Shown in pieces: positions 38,312-47,610 of a stretch of DNA of 64,000 nt. Both the position numbers and the translations under genes were made by a program. The notes beneath the pieces were generated by a model, which saw only the letters and a program-made list of their open reading frames with translations, was not told where the DNA came from and searched no databases. Origin of the DNA: DASQDN01 sp963825845 (GTDB lineage Bacteria > Acidobacteriota > Terriglobia > Bryobacterales > Bryobacteraceae). Position 1 is the stretch's first letter. The number at the start of each line of letters is the position of its first letter. The stretch spans positions 1 to 64,000 of the forward strand of contig CAWGVL010000064.1 in NCBI GenBank assembly GCA_963825845.1, written 5' to 3'.

Positions 38312-39493
38312 TTAGTGAATGGCGAGGTTGCGCAGTCTTGCGCCGGCTTGGAGCAGAGTTTCTTCTTTCTTGCAGAAGCAGAATCGTACGATGTGTTTGC
38401 CACGCGCAGGTTCGGAGAAGAAACTGGAGCCCGGCACGCAAGCGACGCCGATGTCTCCGATCAGGTGCTTCGTGAATGCGACATCGTCGGGAAAGCCGAA
38501 TCCCGAGATGTCGCACATAACGTAATAGGCTCCTTCCGGCTTGTAACAGAGGAATCCAGCCTGTTCCAACTGGCCAACAATGATGTCCCGTTTTGCTGTG
38601 TAGGTGGTCGCAAGGCCGTCGTAGTAGGATCCCGGCATTCCTAACGCTGCTGCGCCCGCTTGCTGCAGTGGCGCTGCAGCCCCCACAGTAAGAAAGTCGT
38701 GGACTTTCCGAACTCCGTCCGAAAGATCCGCCGGCGCCATCACCCATCCGATTCGCCAGCCCGTCACCGAGTATGTCTTACTCATGCTGTTGATGATGAT
38801 CGTGCGATCGCGCATGCCAGGAAGAGTCGCCATTGGTATGTGCTGCGCTCCATCGTACAGAATGTGCTCATAAATTTCATCGGTGAGAACCAGTGTGTCG
38901 AACTCCTCGGCAAGACTTGCGATGTACGCCAACTCGTCGCGCTGAAACACACGACCGGTCGGGTTATTGGGACTGTTCAGGATAATCGCCTTGGTTCGCG
39001 AGGAGAAGGCGCTTCGTAGTTCGTCGCGATCGAATGTCCAGTGCGGCGGGCGCAGAGTCACAAGTTTGCTGATGGCGCCGCAGAGCAAGGTATCCGGACG
39101 GTAGTTCTCGTAAAAGGGCTCGAAGAGTACGATCTCATCACCGGGATTGGTCACGCCCATAAGCGACGCGATCATGCCTTCTGTGGCGCCGCAGCAGACC
39201 GTGATCTCTCGTTCAGGGTCGTACTCCAGCGCGTAGGTCTTTCGGTATTTTTCCGCAATTGCGTTGCGAAGTGATTTCGCTCCCCAAGTGTTCGCGTACT
39301 GATTGACATCGCGCTCGATCGCGCGAACGGCCGCGTTCTTTACTAACTCAGGCGCTGGAAAGTCCGGGAAGCCTTGCGCGAGATTCACGGCTCCATGCTG
39401 GAGAGCCAACCGGCTCATGTCGCGGATCACCGATTCCTTGAAACCGGCGGTCTTCGTGCTTCGGAAGCGTTCCCGCTGAGTAAGAGTGATCAC
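38312..39493 (-). CDS. class I/II PLP-dependent aminotransferase
   Basis: 393 residues. Substrate and PLP motifs are intact: NLAQGFPDFPAPELV, AEKYRKTY, SPNNPTGRVF, DEIYEHILYDG and the PLP lysine in INSMSKTYSVTGWRIGW. It belongs to the aspartate aminotransferase fold, close to the methionine/kynurenine aminotransferase (YbdL/KAT) branch. It moves amino groups between amino acids and 2-oxo acids; the substrate is not certain. Intact, in contrast to the PEPCK gene that ends next to it. Confidence 0.92.
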   Translation of the reverse strand: MITLTQRERFRSTKTAGFKESVIRDMSRLALQHGAVNLAQGFPDFPAPELVKNAAVRAIERDVNQYANTWGAKSLRNAIAEKYRKTYALEYDPEREITVCCGATEGMIASLMGVTNPGDEIVLFEPFYENYRPDTLLCGAISKLVTLRPPHWTFDRDELRSAFSSRTKAIILNSPNNPTGRVFQRDELAYIASLAEEFDTLVLTDEIYEHILYDGAQHIPMATLPGMRDRTIIINSMSKTYSVTGWRIGWVMAPADLSDGVRKVHDFLTVGAAAPLQQAGAAALGMPGSYYDGLATTYTAKRDIIVGQLEQAGFLCYKPEGAYYVMCDISGFGFPDDVAFTKHLIGDIGVACVPGSSFFSEPARGKHIVRFCFCKKEETLLQAGARLRNLAIH

Positions 39494-39520
39494 TTCGCGT
39501 TGATTATGTCACCTACTGCG

Positions 39521-40120
39521 CTATTGGATTGTGCTTGCGCCTTCGGTTCCCAGATCTTCCGGCGCTACGTTCCTGTTGACGTGTCGATCGAGGTTGATAA
39601 CGTACGTGTCGGGGCTGTCGATCAGGATCGGCGAGTGCGTGGCCGCAACGATTCGGAACTTCCGCTGAGCTGCAAGCTCCAGTAGCATCTTGAGTATGCG
39701 GCGCTGATTCGAGATAGAGAGCGCCATCTCCGGTTCATCGAGTAATAGGATTGTGCCATCCGGCAAAGATGGAAAGTTCTCGCGGAACATGGACAACATT
39801 ACCTGGCCGTGACTGGCCATCTGCAGGAACTCCAACATCTCGGGGTTGTCTTTGAAAATATCGAGCTGCGTACGAGGGTTGTGCTGTTCCGCATCGAACA
39901 GGAAAACCTTCCCAAACTGCACGTCTCCCTTGTCCAGCCGGTAGACGTATCCATCAACCTGCTGTTCGCGAAGAGCATAGTAAATGGAATGCAGCAGGGT
40001 CGATTTTCCCGAGCCGTTCTCTCCGGTCAGCATGACGACGGGTGAGAAAGATCGACCACCATCGGCATATGAAAGTTGAGCGACGTAAATACCCGGGTGG
40101 CCGAGGATCTTAAGATACAT
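39521..40120 (-). CDS. small AAA-family ATPase
   Basis: 199 residues. Walker A is TGENGSGKSTLL, Walker B is TILLLDEPEMALSI, and an ABC/SMC-like histidine switch appears in ATHSPILIDSP. It is the compact ABC/RecF-like AAA ATPase type found in small stand-alone proteins and in some defence and repair systems. The N-terminal strand IYVAQLSYADG is typical. It lies 27 bases upstream of the aminotransferase gene and 6 bases downstream of the CDGSH gene, on the same strand. No nuclease or toxin partner is seen beside it, so a defence role cannot be claimed. Confidence 0.8.
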   Translation of the reverse strand: MYLKILGHPGIYVAQLSYADGGRSFSPVVMLTGENGSGKSTLLHSIYYALREQQVDGYVYRLDKGDVQFGKVFLFDAEQHNPRTQLDIFKDNPEMLEFLQMASHGQVMLSMFRENFPSLPDGTILLLDEPEMALSISNQRRILKMLLELAAQRKFRIVAATHSPILIDSPDTYVINLDRHVNRNVAPEDLGTEGASTIQ

Positions 40121-40126
40121 GAACCC

Positions 40127-40456
40127 TCAGCATAGCAATCGTGAATTTAAGCATCCGGATGAACTGAAAGCAGGTAGGGGATAAAGATCGAAGGGAGGCC
40201 GAATAGCCTCCCCGTGAATTCTTCGTCTACACCTTGGCTTAGGCGGCGGCAGTTCGCGAGCTTTGCACTCCGAGCTGAATCCATTCCGGCCATGAGTTCC
40301 ATCACAGAATGGCTTGTTTTCCGCCATCCCACACCGGCAGAGCGAAATCGTCTGACGGCCCGCTAGCCCGAACGTGTTCCCTTCAAAGTCCTGAATCTCA
40401 AAATCCCCTTCGATTCGAATGGGACCGTTCCTTAGGATTGTTACTTTCGCTGACAT
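40127..40456 (-). CDS. CDGSH iron-sulfur protein
   Basis: About 109 residues from MSAKVT. The 2Fe-2S motif is CRCGMAENKPFCDGTHGRNGF, with three cysteines and one histidine of the CDGSH type. Relatives end near ELPPPKP, at about residue 75. Here the frame continues ~30 residues more through Arg- and Pro-rich text, so an indel just after PPPKP probably removed the normal stop. Small redox protein of unknown partner; family call is safe. Confidence 0.82.
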   Translation of the reverse strand: MSAKVTILRNGPIRIEGDFEIQDFEGNTFGLAGRQTISLCRCGMAENKPFCDGTHGRNGFSSECKARELPPPKPRCRRRIHGEAIRPPFDLYPLPAFSSSGCLNSRLLC

Positions 40457-40514
40457 ATTGCACCTGCATGGTAGCAGATCATCTCTCACGCGCCTCCTCG
40501 ATATAATCCGGGGT

Positions 40515-41773
40515 ATGCGGCTCGTCACCGTGTTGTCGCTGTTCGTGGCGGCCCTCGTCTGCAACATCGGACGAAATCTCCTCGAGAAGTCCTTCTGCTG
40601 GCCCGTGTCCGCGCGCACATGTCTAGTTTGTTAAACCGGCTTCCGAACTATACGTGTTTGCAGACAATTGAGCGCACCAGCAGGATCCCGGGCAAACGTA
40701 CCGAACTGATCGATTTGGTGCGACTCGAGGTGGCGCTGGTGAACGGACGAGAGCTGTTTGCCTGGCCCGGATCTCGCAATTTCGAAGATGGCGAGATCAC
40801 CGACATGGTGAAAGGAGGCGCGATCGGGAATGGGAATTTCGCGCTCCACGCAAAATCGGTATTCCAAAGCAACACACCCCGTTTCACGTTTGCGGGCGAG
40901 CGCATTCGCGAGGACGGGCGCAATACACTACGGTGGGACTTTGTTGTACCCCAGCTACTCAGCGGATACACATTGAAGCAGGGGGAGCAACGAGCGATTG
41001 TTGGATACCACGGGTCGTTTTGGGTAAATCCAACGTCATTGGATCTGGTTCGCCTCGAAGTCTATGCGGACGATATACCATCCAATCTCAAAATCGCGAG
41101 CACAGCGGACTCCGTCGAGTATCACCGTGTACAGCTAGGCGAAGGGGCGTTCCTGCTTCCAAGCAAGTCTGAGTTGACTATGAAAGACTTGGGCGAGCGG
41201 AGAGCCAGAACCGCACTACATTTACTGAATGCCGGCAATATTCCGGTGAGTCGATCATCTCCTTCGATGATCCTTCTGACACGATAACGGTTGCGCAAGA
41301 AGAGAGAACATTACATCTACCCGCGGGTTCGTCTGGAACTAGCGCTTGAAACGCCGGTTGTAGAAGGCCAGACTGCCGTGGGAGATCCCGTTACAGCTAT
41401 CCTAAAGAGATCAGTGAAGTTGGGTTCTGGCCTGGTGGCGCCGAAGGGCGCGCTGGTGCACGGCAGAATGACACACCTACGGCGTCAGCAGAGCAGCCGG
41501 CCAGGATGGGCGATTGGGATGACATTCTTCGAGATGGAGTGGCCCGGTACACGTGCGAAGCTTCGCGCAGCCTTGGAAGACATGCCAAGTGTGTCGATGC
41601 TTGCCGCGACCAATTCTGACTATCGCATGCTGCTTCGCCAGATCGCGTATCAGGAAGGCATCTTTCTGTTACCCGGTTATCGCCTCACCGTTCCCCGCGG
41701 CTTCCTGATGATTTGGCGTACACAGCCGCTTCAAGCAGAGGACAACAGTGATCCAATTCGAACTCGAAACTGA
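40515..41773 (+). CDS. secreted hypothetical protein with acidobacterial-type N-terminal domain, three frameshifts
   Basis: It starts with a signal peptide (MRLVTVLSLFVAALVC). After an indel near 40575 comes VLLLARVRAHMSSLLNRLPNYTC, an opening common in Acidobacterial secreted proteins, then a beta-rich domain (ELFAWPGSRNFEDGEI, WVNPTSLDLVRLEVYAD). Further indels near 41245 and 41330 lead into LELALETPVVEGQTAVGDPVTA, VKLGSGLVAPKGALVHGRMTH and MLLRQIAYQEG. The second half resembles a barrel that keeps track of TrbI/conjugation-like pore proteins, but I cannot name it. It overlaps the GH88 gene by 26 bases. Confidence 0.55.
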
Positions 41774-42877
41774 TCGTACGCTGTTCGAGAACGCATTCAA
41801 GTTTGCGCAGAAACAGGTTCGGGCGCTGATTGAGCGCGACCCGGATTACTATCCCATCCATACGGAAGAAGGCAAGTGGCGGCACGACCGTCCTGTCTGG
41901 ACGCACTGGTGCGACGGATTCTTACCCGGAATGATGTGGATCTTCCATCGCAACCATGGTCCGGGGCACCAGAATGGTGATTGGTGGTTCGAGCAAGCGA
42001 TGCGGTACTCAAGGCCACTGGAGCCGCGTAAGTTCGACCACGAAGTGCATGATCACGGATTTGTTTTCCTGTCGACCTTCTATCGCTGGTACCAGTTAAC
42101 GAAAGATCCGAATCTGAATGAGGTTCTCGTTCAAGCCGGAGAGACGCTCGCCGAGCGGTTTAATCACAAGGGAAACTTCATTCGATCGTTTATCTCAGAG
42201 GATTCGCTGTTCATCGACATCATGATGAATATCGGAATCATCTACTATGCCGCGCGGGAGACAGGCGACCGGACGCTGCGCGATATCGCTACCAGACACG
42301 CGCTCACGACTCGTCGATGCCTGGTACGCGGTGACGGCTCGACTGCGCAAGAGGGCATCTTCGACCTTGAAACCGGTGAGTTCCTCCGACAGAGTACACA
42401 GCAGGGATACCGCGGAGATTCATGTTGGTCACGAGGATTGGCTTGGTCGTTGTATGGGTTCAATACCTGTTATGAGTACAGCCGCGATCCACGATTTCTC
42501 GAGACGTCCAGGCTTGCGCGGATTACTACATCACGCACAGTCCATCCGATGGTATTCCGCCGTGGGATTTCACTGCGCCTGTTGAAAGTCGAAAGCTGGT
42601 CGACACGTCCGCGGCCGCGATTGCCGCTTCCGGTCTCTTCCGTTTGTGCAGGCTTGTGCCCGATCCGATGAAGGGCCACCTCTATTGGACAACGGCGATC
42701 AGAATCCTGCGCAGCTTGTGTGACAAGCATCTGGCCAGTTCGACCGCAGGGTGGGAAGGAATATTGAAGGGTGGGGTGTACCACGTCCACAAGGAACTCG
42801 GAGTCAACGAGTCCGTGATGTGGGGTGATTATTTCTTCGTGGAAGCACTCGATTCAGCGCTTCGACAAATGCAGTAA
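41748..42877 (+). CDS. glycoside hydrolase family 88 (unsaturated glucuronyl hydrolase), one frameshift
   Basis: A GTG start at 41748. The family features are RPVWTHWCDGFLPGMMW, VHDHGFVFLSTFYRW with the HD element, SEDSLFIDIMMNIG with the second aspartate, and QGYRGDSCWSRGLAW. An indel near 42507 shifts the frame; afterwards the text reads DYYITHSPSDGIPPWDF, SAAAIAASGLFRLC and VNESVMWGDYFFVEAL. The enzyme removes unsaturated uronic acids from oligosaccharides made by lyases. There is no signal peptide, so it acts in the cytosol. A rho-independent-like hairpin follows the stop. Confidence 0.88.
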
Positions 42878-42878
42878 A

Positions 42879-42910
42879 GGCGGACAATCCGACCATCCGG
42901 ACTGTCCGCC
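42879..42910. terminator. hairpin between the convergent GH88 and OmpA genes
   Basis: GGCGGACA at 42879-42886 pairs with TGTCCGCC at 42903-42910, with a second pairing TCCG/CGGA inside, then TCTTTTCG. It lies between the GH88 stop and the OmpA stop and can act as a terminator for the plus strand, and probably for both. Confidence 0.7.
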
Positions 42911-42919
42911 TCTTTTCGT

Positions 42920-44620
42920 TTAGCGGTTGGGTTGTGCTGGCTGCGTGGAGAGTGTCGTGGAAGGTGTCGTACCGCGCATATCGGACAGCTTCGTCCCGAT
43001 CACTTCTCCCGAAACCACCAGTTCGACGCGCCGGTTCTGCTGGCGGCCTGCGGCAGTATCATTCGTTGCGACCGGTGTCGTTTCCCCAAAGCCCTTCGAA
43101 GTAAGGATATCGGGCCTCAGGCCCTGTGTAATGAGATACTCACGCACGGAGTTCGCGCGTTGCTCAGAGAGCCGCTGGTTGTACGCATCGCTTCCGACGC
43201 TATCGGTATGGCCTTCAACTTCAATAAGCAAGCCCGGATGCGAGAGTACGATTCCGGCGACTCGCGCAAGTTTCTCACGCGCCACTGGCCGGAGTGTCCA
43301 CTTTGCTGTATCGAACAGGACGTCGGACATGTTCACGATGAGACCTCTCGCTGTGTCGCGCGTTTCCAGTATCATGTTGAACTGATCTAACAGTTGCTTG
43401 CGGAGCTTCTCCTTATCCTGTTCCGCGTTCAGACGCGCACGGTCTGCATCCTGAGCTTGCTGCGCCAGCAATTGCTGCTGATGCAGCGCGGCCTGACGAG
43501 CTGCGTCGGCTTCAGCTTTCGCCTTTTCCGCGGCTAAACGCTCGGCCTCTGCGGCCTTCTGCGCGGCCTCAGCCGCGAGACGATTAGCATCGGCCTGCGC
43601 ACGACGCTCCGATTCCAGCTTGGCCGTCTGCTCGGCCAGCGCCCGGCGCTGCGCTTCAAGCCGCTGTTGCTCTTCGGCCTGTGCCCGCATGCGTGCTTCT
43701 TCTTCGGCTTTGGCTTTCTCAGCCGCTTCCCTCTCGGCAGCAGCGCGGCGCTCATTCGCAAGCCTCTCCTGCTCCTGGCGTTCCAGCGCGATCAGGCGCG
43801 CATCCTCGGCGGTCTGAGCAGCTTCTCGCGCGACCATGCTGCTCGGTTTGTCTTGCTTCCGAGCCTTGTAATCCTCCGCTTGCTTTAGCAGAGTTTCCGC
43901 CTTGGTAAACGAGTCGCCGGCATACTTGTCGGCGCCTGTCCAACGTGCAATCTGAACTGCGTTGCGCGCTTCCCACAGGTATAGGGGCGTCTTACTAGGA
44001 TCCGCCGGCATGGAGCGCGTAGCTGACTGGTCCGGTTTGAACACGTAGGAGCCGCGCTTCAAAAGCTCATACTTTGCATCGATAACATCTGCTTTACCGA
44101 GCGTGTCGTCGCGAAGTACATTCTCCATGACAACGACGTCGCTTGGCTGGCTTACCGCGAAGTATGGCTCAGCAGTAACAATCATGCCGAATGACTGGAA
44201 CTCGGTAGATACATTCAACTTGCCTCGACCTTGAGAATCCAGCAAAATTTCCCCAAGATTCTTCGCGCGACCTTCGGGTGTAATTGCCCACAGCACGTAG
44301 GTGAGGTACTCAGGGCCATACTTCTGGGCTACATTCATATCATCGAACTCAACTTCGATCTCTATATAGCCTTTCTTACTCTCTACTTTGGCCTCGCCTC
44401 TAGCCTTGGGCATCAGCGCAGTCCCGGCAAAGTTAATCTTGGTTGCTCCGCCGCGGTGGCGATAATTCACCGCCTTCGCAGTCCTCGAAACGACTGTTAC
44501 ACGATAAATCGGTTGTGATTCCAGAGTTACTGTTTGTGGTTGATTGTTAGTCTGGGTCGGATTCGTTACTTGCGCGGCGATAAGTCCCGCCGCAAGCAAC
44601 GACGAGTAGATAATTTTCAT
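42920..44620 (-). CDS. OmpA-family peptidoglycan-binding protein with long coiled coil
   Basis: 566 residues. Signal peptide at the start (SSLLAAGLIAAQ). Residues ~30-220 form a beta-rich N-terminal region. Residues ~240-420 are Ala/Glu/Arg/Lys/Gln-rich with heptad-like repeats (EAAQTAEDARLIALERQEQE), a long coiled coil. The C-terminal OmpA domain has VNMSDVLFDTAKWTLRP, VEGHTDSVGSDAYNQRLSEQRA and GFGETTPVATNDT, with the peptidoglycan-binding Asp and Arg. It probably tethers the outer membrane or an envelope structure to the cell wall. The N-terminus is of unknown family. Intact. Confidence 0.9.
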   Translation of the reverse strand: MKIIYSSLLAAGLIAAQVTNPTQTNNQPQTVTLESQPIYRVTVVSRTAKAVNYRHRGGATKINFAGTALMPKARGEAKVESKKGYIEIEVEFDDMNVAQKYGPEYLTYVLWAITPEGRAKNLGEILLDSQGRGKLNVSTEFQSFGMIVTAEPYFAVSQPSDVVVMENVLRDDTLGKADVIDAKYELLKRGSYVFKPDQSATRSMPADPSKTPLYLWEARNAVQIARWTGADKYAGDSFTKAETLLKQAEDYKARKQDKPSSMVAREAAQTAEDARLIALERQEQERLANERRAAAEREAAEKAKAEEEARMRAQAEEQQRLEAQRRALAEQTAKLESERRAQADANRLAAEAAQKAAEAERLAAEKAKAEADAARQAALHQQQLLAQQAQDADRARLNAEQDKEKLRKQLLDQFNMILETRDTARGLIVNMSDVLFDTAKWTLRPVAREKLARVAGIVLSHPGLLIEVEGHTDSVGSDAYNQRLSEQRANSVREYLITQGLRPDILTSKGFGETTPVATNDTAAGRQQNRRVELVVSGEVIGTKLSDMRGTTPSTTLSTQPAQPNR

Positions 44621-44677
44621 GCGACCTCCCCCTTCGGCATGGTAGCACGCAGAGGTCCATACACAACCTGCGTCCTT

Positions 44678-47044
44678 TCAAAGACTTGCGCTTTTACTCG
44701 AAGTACTGTATCGGGAAGAAATTACTGTTAAACATGCCAATATGTACATGATGCCGCCCACCAGGAGCGTCTCTCTTAGCCCCAAGTAGATCGCAAGAAA
44801 GATGGCGCTGGCAGAACCGAGAACCGACGATGCCGCATTGATCGCCCACGCCCAGCGCACTGATTCAGGGTGTCTTTCCTCCAAACGGATCAGACCGCTC
44901 GGAAACGGCATTCCCATCGCGAACGCGGCTGGAGCGATCATTGCCGCTGTCACAAGCATCTTTATCGGCAACGGCCAGACAATACCCGCGTTCGAGACGG
45001 CCGGAGCAGCGAACGCTAGAATCGCAACCAGCGCGGCAACAACGATGAGCGCTCGGCTGAGACGCGTGTCATCCCCGGCGATAAATGTCCGACTGAAGAA
45101 ACTCCCCAACCCACTGAACACGAGCATGGAGCAGATGATTACAGTCAAAGCATAGGTCGGGTGGCCCAGCAACATGACGAATTTCTGAATCAATGCAACC
45201 TGAATGAGGATATAGCCTACGCCAATGCACAGGAAGTAAACCAGAAGTCGCTGTACGCCTCGTTCTCGAGGCAGTTTGCTACCAAGAACCACTGGAGGAA
45301 GCAGGAGGATGATGGCGGTCGCCGCGATACTGATTCCCATAAGCCCGAACAACAGGGGAACGGCACGATTGATTTTATAATCGGCGCTCGCCGTGGGATT
45401 CGACAAAAAGTTCAGAAGATCGCGAGGTTGAACTGTATAGAAGAAAAACGGCCGATTGTCGTCTACGGGCGAGACGTCGTATCGATAATTGCGGTAAAAC
45501 TGTTTGGGATTATCGGTCGTGAGCAGCGTTCCAAATTCGTTATCGGGCGCATCACCTGGGATATACAATGCTTTCATGCTGCTGGCTCGCAGCGTTTCCC
45601 TAGCACGCTCAATATCACGGGCGCTGAATGGTTTGCGGGAGATCAGGATCGTGTCCTTAGCGCCCCATCCTTCGACGGAACCCTCGCGAATGACCATCGC
45701 GTGAGATTTATAGTCGTGCTCACCCAAGCGATCGAGAGCGACTCGCGCCAGCGATAGAAGCCGAAGTGACTCACGAGGCGGATCGAAGCCCCAGCGGGTA
45801 AACGCGAGAATGCCATCATCGGTCAGGTGAGTCAAGTAGTCGTAAAAGGCATCCGTCGTGTACAGGTTGTTTTCAGATAACGCGAACGCGCCCGCGGCGG
45901 TTGATGCCCAAGTATCGACCAGCGTGGCTTGGAGAATCTGATACTTCTCGGGGCTGCGCCGGACGAAACTCCGACCGTCCTCCACCTCGATGCGGACTTC
46001 CGGCCGCAGATAAAGATTCCGGCTCAAGTGCGGAAAGTTTTTCCGCATGATGGTGTTCGCGATAATCGGGTTGATCTCAACTCCCGTGATGTCTTTCGAC
46101 CCGGATGCGAGTGCTCTCGCGACATCCCATCCTCCACCGGGGCCGATGATCAGGGTTTTGCCGCCCGGGCGAATCTGATAAACGAACCCAGGCCCCTGTA
46201 ACGCCAGATCTTTCCGTTGCGAGGCGGTGAGGTTCGAGAAGTCAAAGTTCGCGATTCCCGTCGAGGCGTCCGCATCGATAAAGATCAACATCATATTGGA
46301 ATCTTTTTCGGGCGCGAGCGCAATTCGAGAGATCGGGTTCCACTTCACGAACGTCTCGTTCATCAGGCGCTGGCCTTTCGCGAACTGAACGTCAATGAAA
46401 GGCTTCTTGAGGTTGAGCACGATGAGCGCAACGAAGAGAAGCGCGAGGGCGACTCCACCCATGCGACCTCGCGAGGATCCCGACAAATTGAACCAAATAG
46501 CCGATGAAGCAGCGAATGCGACGGAAGCGATGATGACGGTGTTCGGTCCGCCAATAACATTGAGAAATGGCACCAGCAGAAGACAACCCGCCGCGGCGCC
46601 CATCAAGTCGAAAAAATATACCTTGTCTACTCGCGCGATCGTTTCCGATATTGCCAGTGAAACAATAATTCCGGCGAGCAGGAACGGAAGCGCACTCGTG
46701 AAGTAAATGAGGGCAAGTGTTGCGTTGGTGAGTTCACCTCGGGTCAGAATGATCCAAAGCGATATTACCGTGACTACGCTGACGGCGACCGCCAAAAACC
46801 CGAGTCTTCGATAGATATTGATGCCCTTCGGACCGACTACATAGGAAAACACCCCGCCCGCGCCCAAACCGAACAAGGCAATCGAGATCGCAAGGAACGC
46901 GAAATGATAGTAGAAAACGACAGAAAAGATGCGGGTTAACGAGAGTTCCAGGACCAGCGTTGCCATGGTCGTCAGAGCGACACCGGTGTAGATTTGCGGC
47001 CAGCTCTGAGGGCCCTCAGGAACTGCGGACGAAATACGGGACAA
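44678..47044 (-). CDS. membrane protein with spermidine-synthase-like domain
   Basis: 788 residues. An N-terminal block of membrane helices (LVLELSLTRIFSVVFYYHFAFLA onward, six to seven helices), a central methyltransferase-fold domain with the nucleotide-binding motif LIIGPGGGWDVARAL and GVEINPI, and a C-terminal block of six to eight helices. This is the fused layout found in many bacteria in which a spermidine-synthase-like domain sits between transporter-like helices. True polyamine synthesis is doubtful in this family, and the substrate is unknown. It lies upstream of the OmpA gene on the same strand with 57 bases between, and is divergent from the CBS gene. Confidence 0.8.
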   Translation of the reverse strand: MSRISSAVPEGPQSWPQIYTGVALTTMATLVLELSLTRIFSVVFYYHFAFLAISIALFGLGAGGVFSYVVGPKGINIYRRLGFLAVAVSVVTVISLWIILTRGELTNATLALIYFTSALPFLLAGIIVSLAISETIARVDKVYFFDLMGAAAGCLLLVPFLNVIGGPNTVIIASVAFAASSAIWFNLSGSSRGRMGGVALALLFVALIVLNLKKPFIDVQFAKGQRLMNETFVKWNPISRIALAPEKDSNMMLIFIDADASTGIANFDFSNLTASQRKDLALQGPGFVYQIRPGGKTLIIGPGGGWDVARALASGSKDITGVEINPIIANTIMRKNFPHLSRNLYLRPEVRIEVEDGRSFVRRSPEKYQILQATLVDTWASTAAGAFALSENNLYTTDAFYDYLTHLTDDGILAFTRWGFDPPRESLRLLSLARVALDRLGEHDYKSHAMVIREGSVEGWGAKDTILISRKPFSARDIERARETLRASSMKALYIPGDAPDNEFGTLLTTDNPKQFYRNYRYDVSPVDDNRPFFFYTVQPRDLLNFLSNPTASADYKINRAVPLLFGLMGISIAATAIILLLPPVVLGSKLPRERGVQRLLVYFLCIGVGYILIQVALIQKFVMLLGHPTYALTVIICSMLVFSGLGSFFSRTFIAGDDTRLSRALIVVAALVAILAFAAPAVSNAGIVWPLPIKMLVTAAMIAPAAFAMGMPFPSGLIRLEERHPESVRWAWAINAASSVLGSASAIFLAIYLGLRETLLVGGIMYILACLTVISSRYSTSSKSASL

Positions 47045-47109
47045 GTCCCATGTTAAAGCACGCTGTAATGGCAGGCGCTCCGAACGGGTCTACGCAGTGG
47101 AGGAGCACA

Positions 47110-47544
47110 ATGCGAAGCTGCAACGATTTGATGACCATGGATCCGACCTGCTGTTTGGCATCGGACACGGTCAGCCGCGCCGCGCAGATCATGAAGGACG
47201 ATGACGTGGGGTCTGTCCCGGTCGTCGACGACGCGAGCGCGAAGAAGCTGGTCGGGATACTCACGGATCGCGATATCGTGATTCAGGTTGTCGCCGACGG
47301 CAAAAATTGCGCCGACGTAAAGGTCGAAGAGATCATGACAAAGAATCCGGTGACCTGCAAACCGGAAGAGGACGTTCAAAACGCGATGGACCGCATGGCA
47401 CAGCATCAGGTCCGGCGCATTCCGGTCGTTGACGGGCGCGGTCGCATCGTCGGTATCATCGCTCAGGCGGACCTTGCGACCCGTATGGATCGCCCGGAAC
47501 AGACCGAAAAGGTCCTGGAAGGCATCTCCCAACCGGTCAGTTAA
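47110..47544 (+). CDS. protein with two CBS domains
   Basis: 144 residues from an ATG at 47110 that has GGAGGAG seven bases before. Two tandem CBS domains: residues ~10-60 (LASDTVSRAAQIMKDDDVGSV, VGILTDRDIV) and ~75-135 (PEEDVQNAMDRMAQHQVRRI, RIVGIIAQADLA). Such proteins bind adenine nucleotides and often report energy state. Earlier in-frame starts would overlap the divergent membrane gene. A GC-rich hairpin follows it. Intact. Confidence 0.88.
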   Translation: MRSCNDLMTMDPTCCLASDTVSRAAQIMKDDDVGSVPVVDDASAKKLVGILTDRDIVIQVVADGKNCADVKVEEIMTKNPVTCKPEEDVQNAMDRMAQHQVRRIPVVDGRGRIVGIIAQADLATRMDRPEQTEKVLEGISQPVS

Positions 47545-47565
47545 GCCGACTGAGTAACCTCATCA

Positions 47566-47591
47566 CGCGCCCGGAAGACTCGCCGGGCGCG
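47566..47591. terminator. GC-rich hairpin after the CBS gene
   Basis: CGCGCCCGG at 47566-47574 is the reverse complement of CCGGGCGCG at 47583-47591, with an 8-base loop. It lies between the CBS gene and the aldo/keto reductase gene. There is no T-tract, so it is a weak terminator candidate or an mRNA-stabilising element. Confidence 0.4.
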
Positions 47592-47610
47592 CACAAACAA
47601 GGAGAATCCA

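Noticed and set aside
39521..40120. AAA ATPase as part of a defence system
   Set aside because: No nuclease, reverse transcriptase or other effector is adjacent; its neighbours are an aminotransferase and a CDGSH protein.
42920..44620. Tandem DNA repeat in the OmpA gene
   Set aside because: The apparent repetition is the Ala/Glu/Lys-rich coiled coil of the protein and shows no fixed DNA repeat unit.
44678..47044. Spermidine synthase speE
   Set aside because: The enzyme domain is embedded between membrane helices and lacks an SpeD neighbour, so the gene name is not justified.
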